Positions 63,928 through 64,000 of a stretch of DNA of 64,000 nt are shown here, piece after piece. The notes under the pieces are model-generated. The model did not search any database. It worked only from the letters and a program-made list of their open reading frames with translations, and had not been told where the DNA came from. The DNA comes from Meiothermus sp. QL-1 (lineage in GTDB: Bacteria; Deinococcota; Deinococci; Deinococcales; Thermaceae). Position 1 is the stretch's first letter. Every line of letters starts with the position of its first letter. The DNA lies in assembly GCF_003351145.1 (NCBI RefSeq), contig NZ_QQSV01000009.1, positions 1 through 64,000 on the forward strand. The letters are read 5' to 3'. Position numbers and translations under genes: made by a program.

Positions 63928-63955
63928 ATTTAGGTCTTAAATTTCTGACCAGACC
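63928..63955. promoter_or_regulatory. Operator/promoter region of the anthranilate block
   Basis: ATTTAGGTCTTAAAT (63928-63942; arms ATTTA/TAAAT) overlaps GGTCT (63933-63937) and AGACC (63951-63955), giving nested inverted repeats 44-71 nt upstream of the first gene. On the minus strand a TGGTCA, 17 bp, TATTTT arrangement may be the promoter. Binding by the operon MarR protein is inferred. Confidence 0.4.
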
Positions 63956-64000
63956 TTGAATCACAATCGCGGCCACCGCCTATGGGCTGGGGTAGACTGG

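Overview
The window is high-GC, gene-dense DNA. Its gene content (HslUV, a NurA-HerA pair, leaderless -10/ATG starts, phenylacetate and homoprotocatechuate clusters with LIV-type transporters) fits the Thermaceae, most likely a Meiothermus-like bacterium. That assignment is inferred from gene content and protein resemblance, not from a search. Genes are closely packed and often overlap by 4 nt (ATGA or GTGA); no gene-free stretch reaches 300 bases. No rRNA, CRISPR array or prophage was seen.

Left part (1-23.7 kb): an apparent IS200/IS605-type right end at the very edge; a DUF212 membrane protein; an OsmC protein; a MalFG-type sugar permease pair behind two LacI-type operator-like palindromes; nucleotide and RNA housekeeping (rdgB, rph, tRNA-Thr); an atypical Ser/Thr kinase with a metalloenzyme; patatin, signal peptidase I and hslVU; a TPR lipoprotein-like or secreted protein; a leaderless nurA-herA-aat-DUF1028-Nudix-carbonic-anhydrase run; a copper-handling run (DUF2946, a secreted domain, two CopC, CopD); and radA with a PIN/TRAM protein.

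Middle part (23.3-40.3 kb): two adjacent minus-strand aromatic operons. The first is a phenylacetate branch (3-hydroxyacyl-CoA dehydrogenase, a LIV ABC transporter with a fused LivM-LivG protein, PaaI, thiolase, PaaK, a hotdog protein), preceded by a near-perfect palindrome. The second is a 4-hydroxyphenylacetate meta-cleavage operon (DapA-like aldolase, HpaG, HpaE, HpaB, HpaC, HpaD), divergent from a MarR regulator (HpaR-like) and separated from it by a palindrome.

Right part (40.3-64 kb): an ABC-F ATPase and a TetR regulator, then three acetyl-CoA-synthetase-family genes. One of these is a continuous fusion of a complete IclR-type transcription regulator to a complete ACS-type domain. It is divergent from a conventional acs gene with a strong sigma70-like promoter, and it carries a change at a CoA-contact motif. 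This is my best candidate for an undescribed system: a regulator that may read the adenylation substrate directly. The remaining 14 kb is a minus-strand anthranilate/kynurenine catabolic block: 2-aminobenzoyl-CoA monooxygenase/reductase, SDR, MarR regulator, enoyl-CoA hydratase, acyl-CoA dehydrogenase, 2-aminobenzoate-CoA ligase, a Rid-family protein, kynureninase, a second complete LIV transporter and a kynurenine-formamidase-like hydrolase. Together these would carry N-formylkynurenine or kynurenine through anthranilate and anthraniloyl-CoA into a beta-oxidation-like route. Aromatic-CoA products from both sides would feed acetyl-CoA metabolism.
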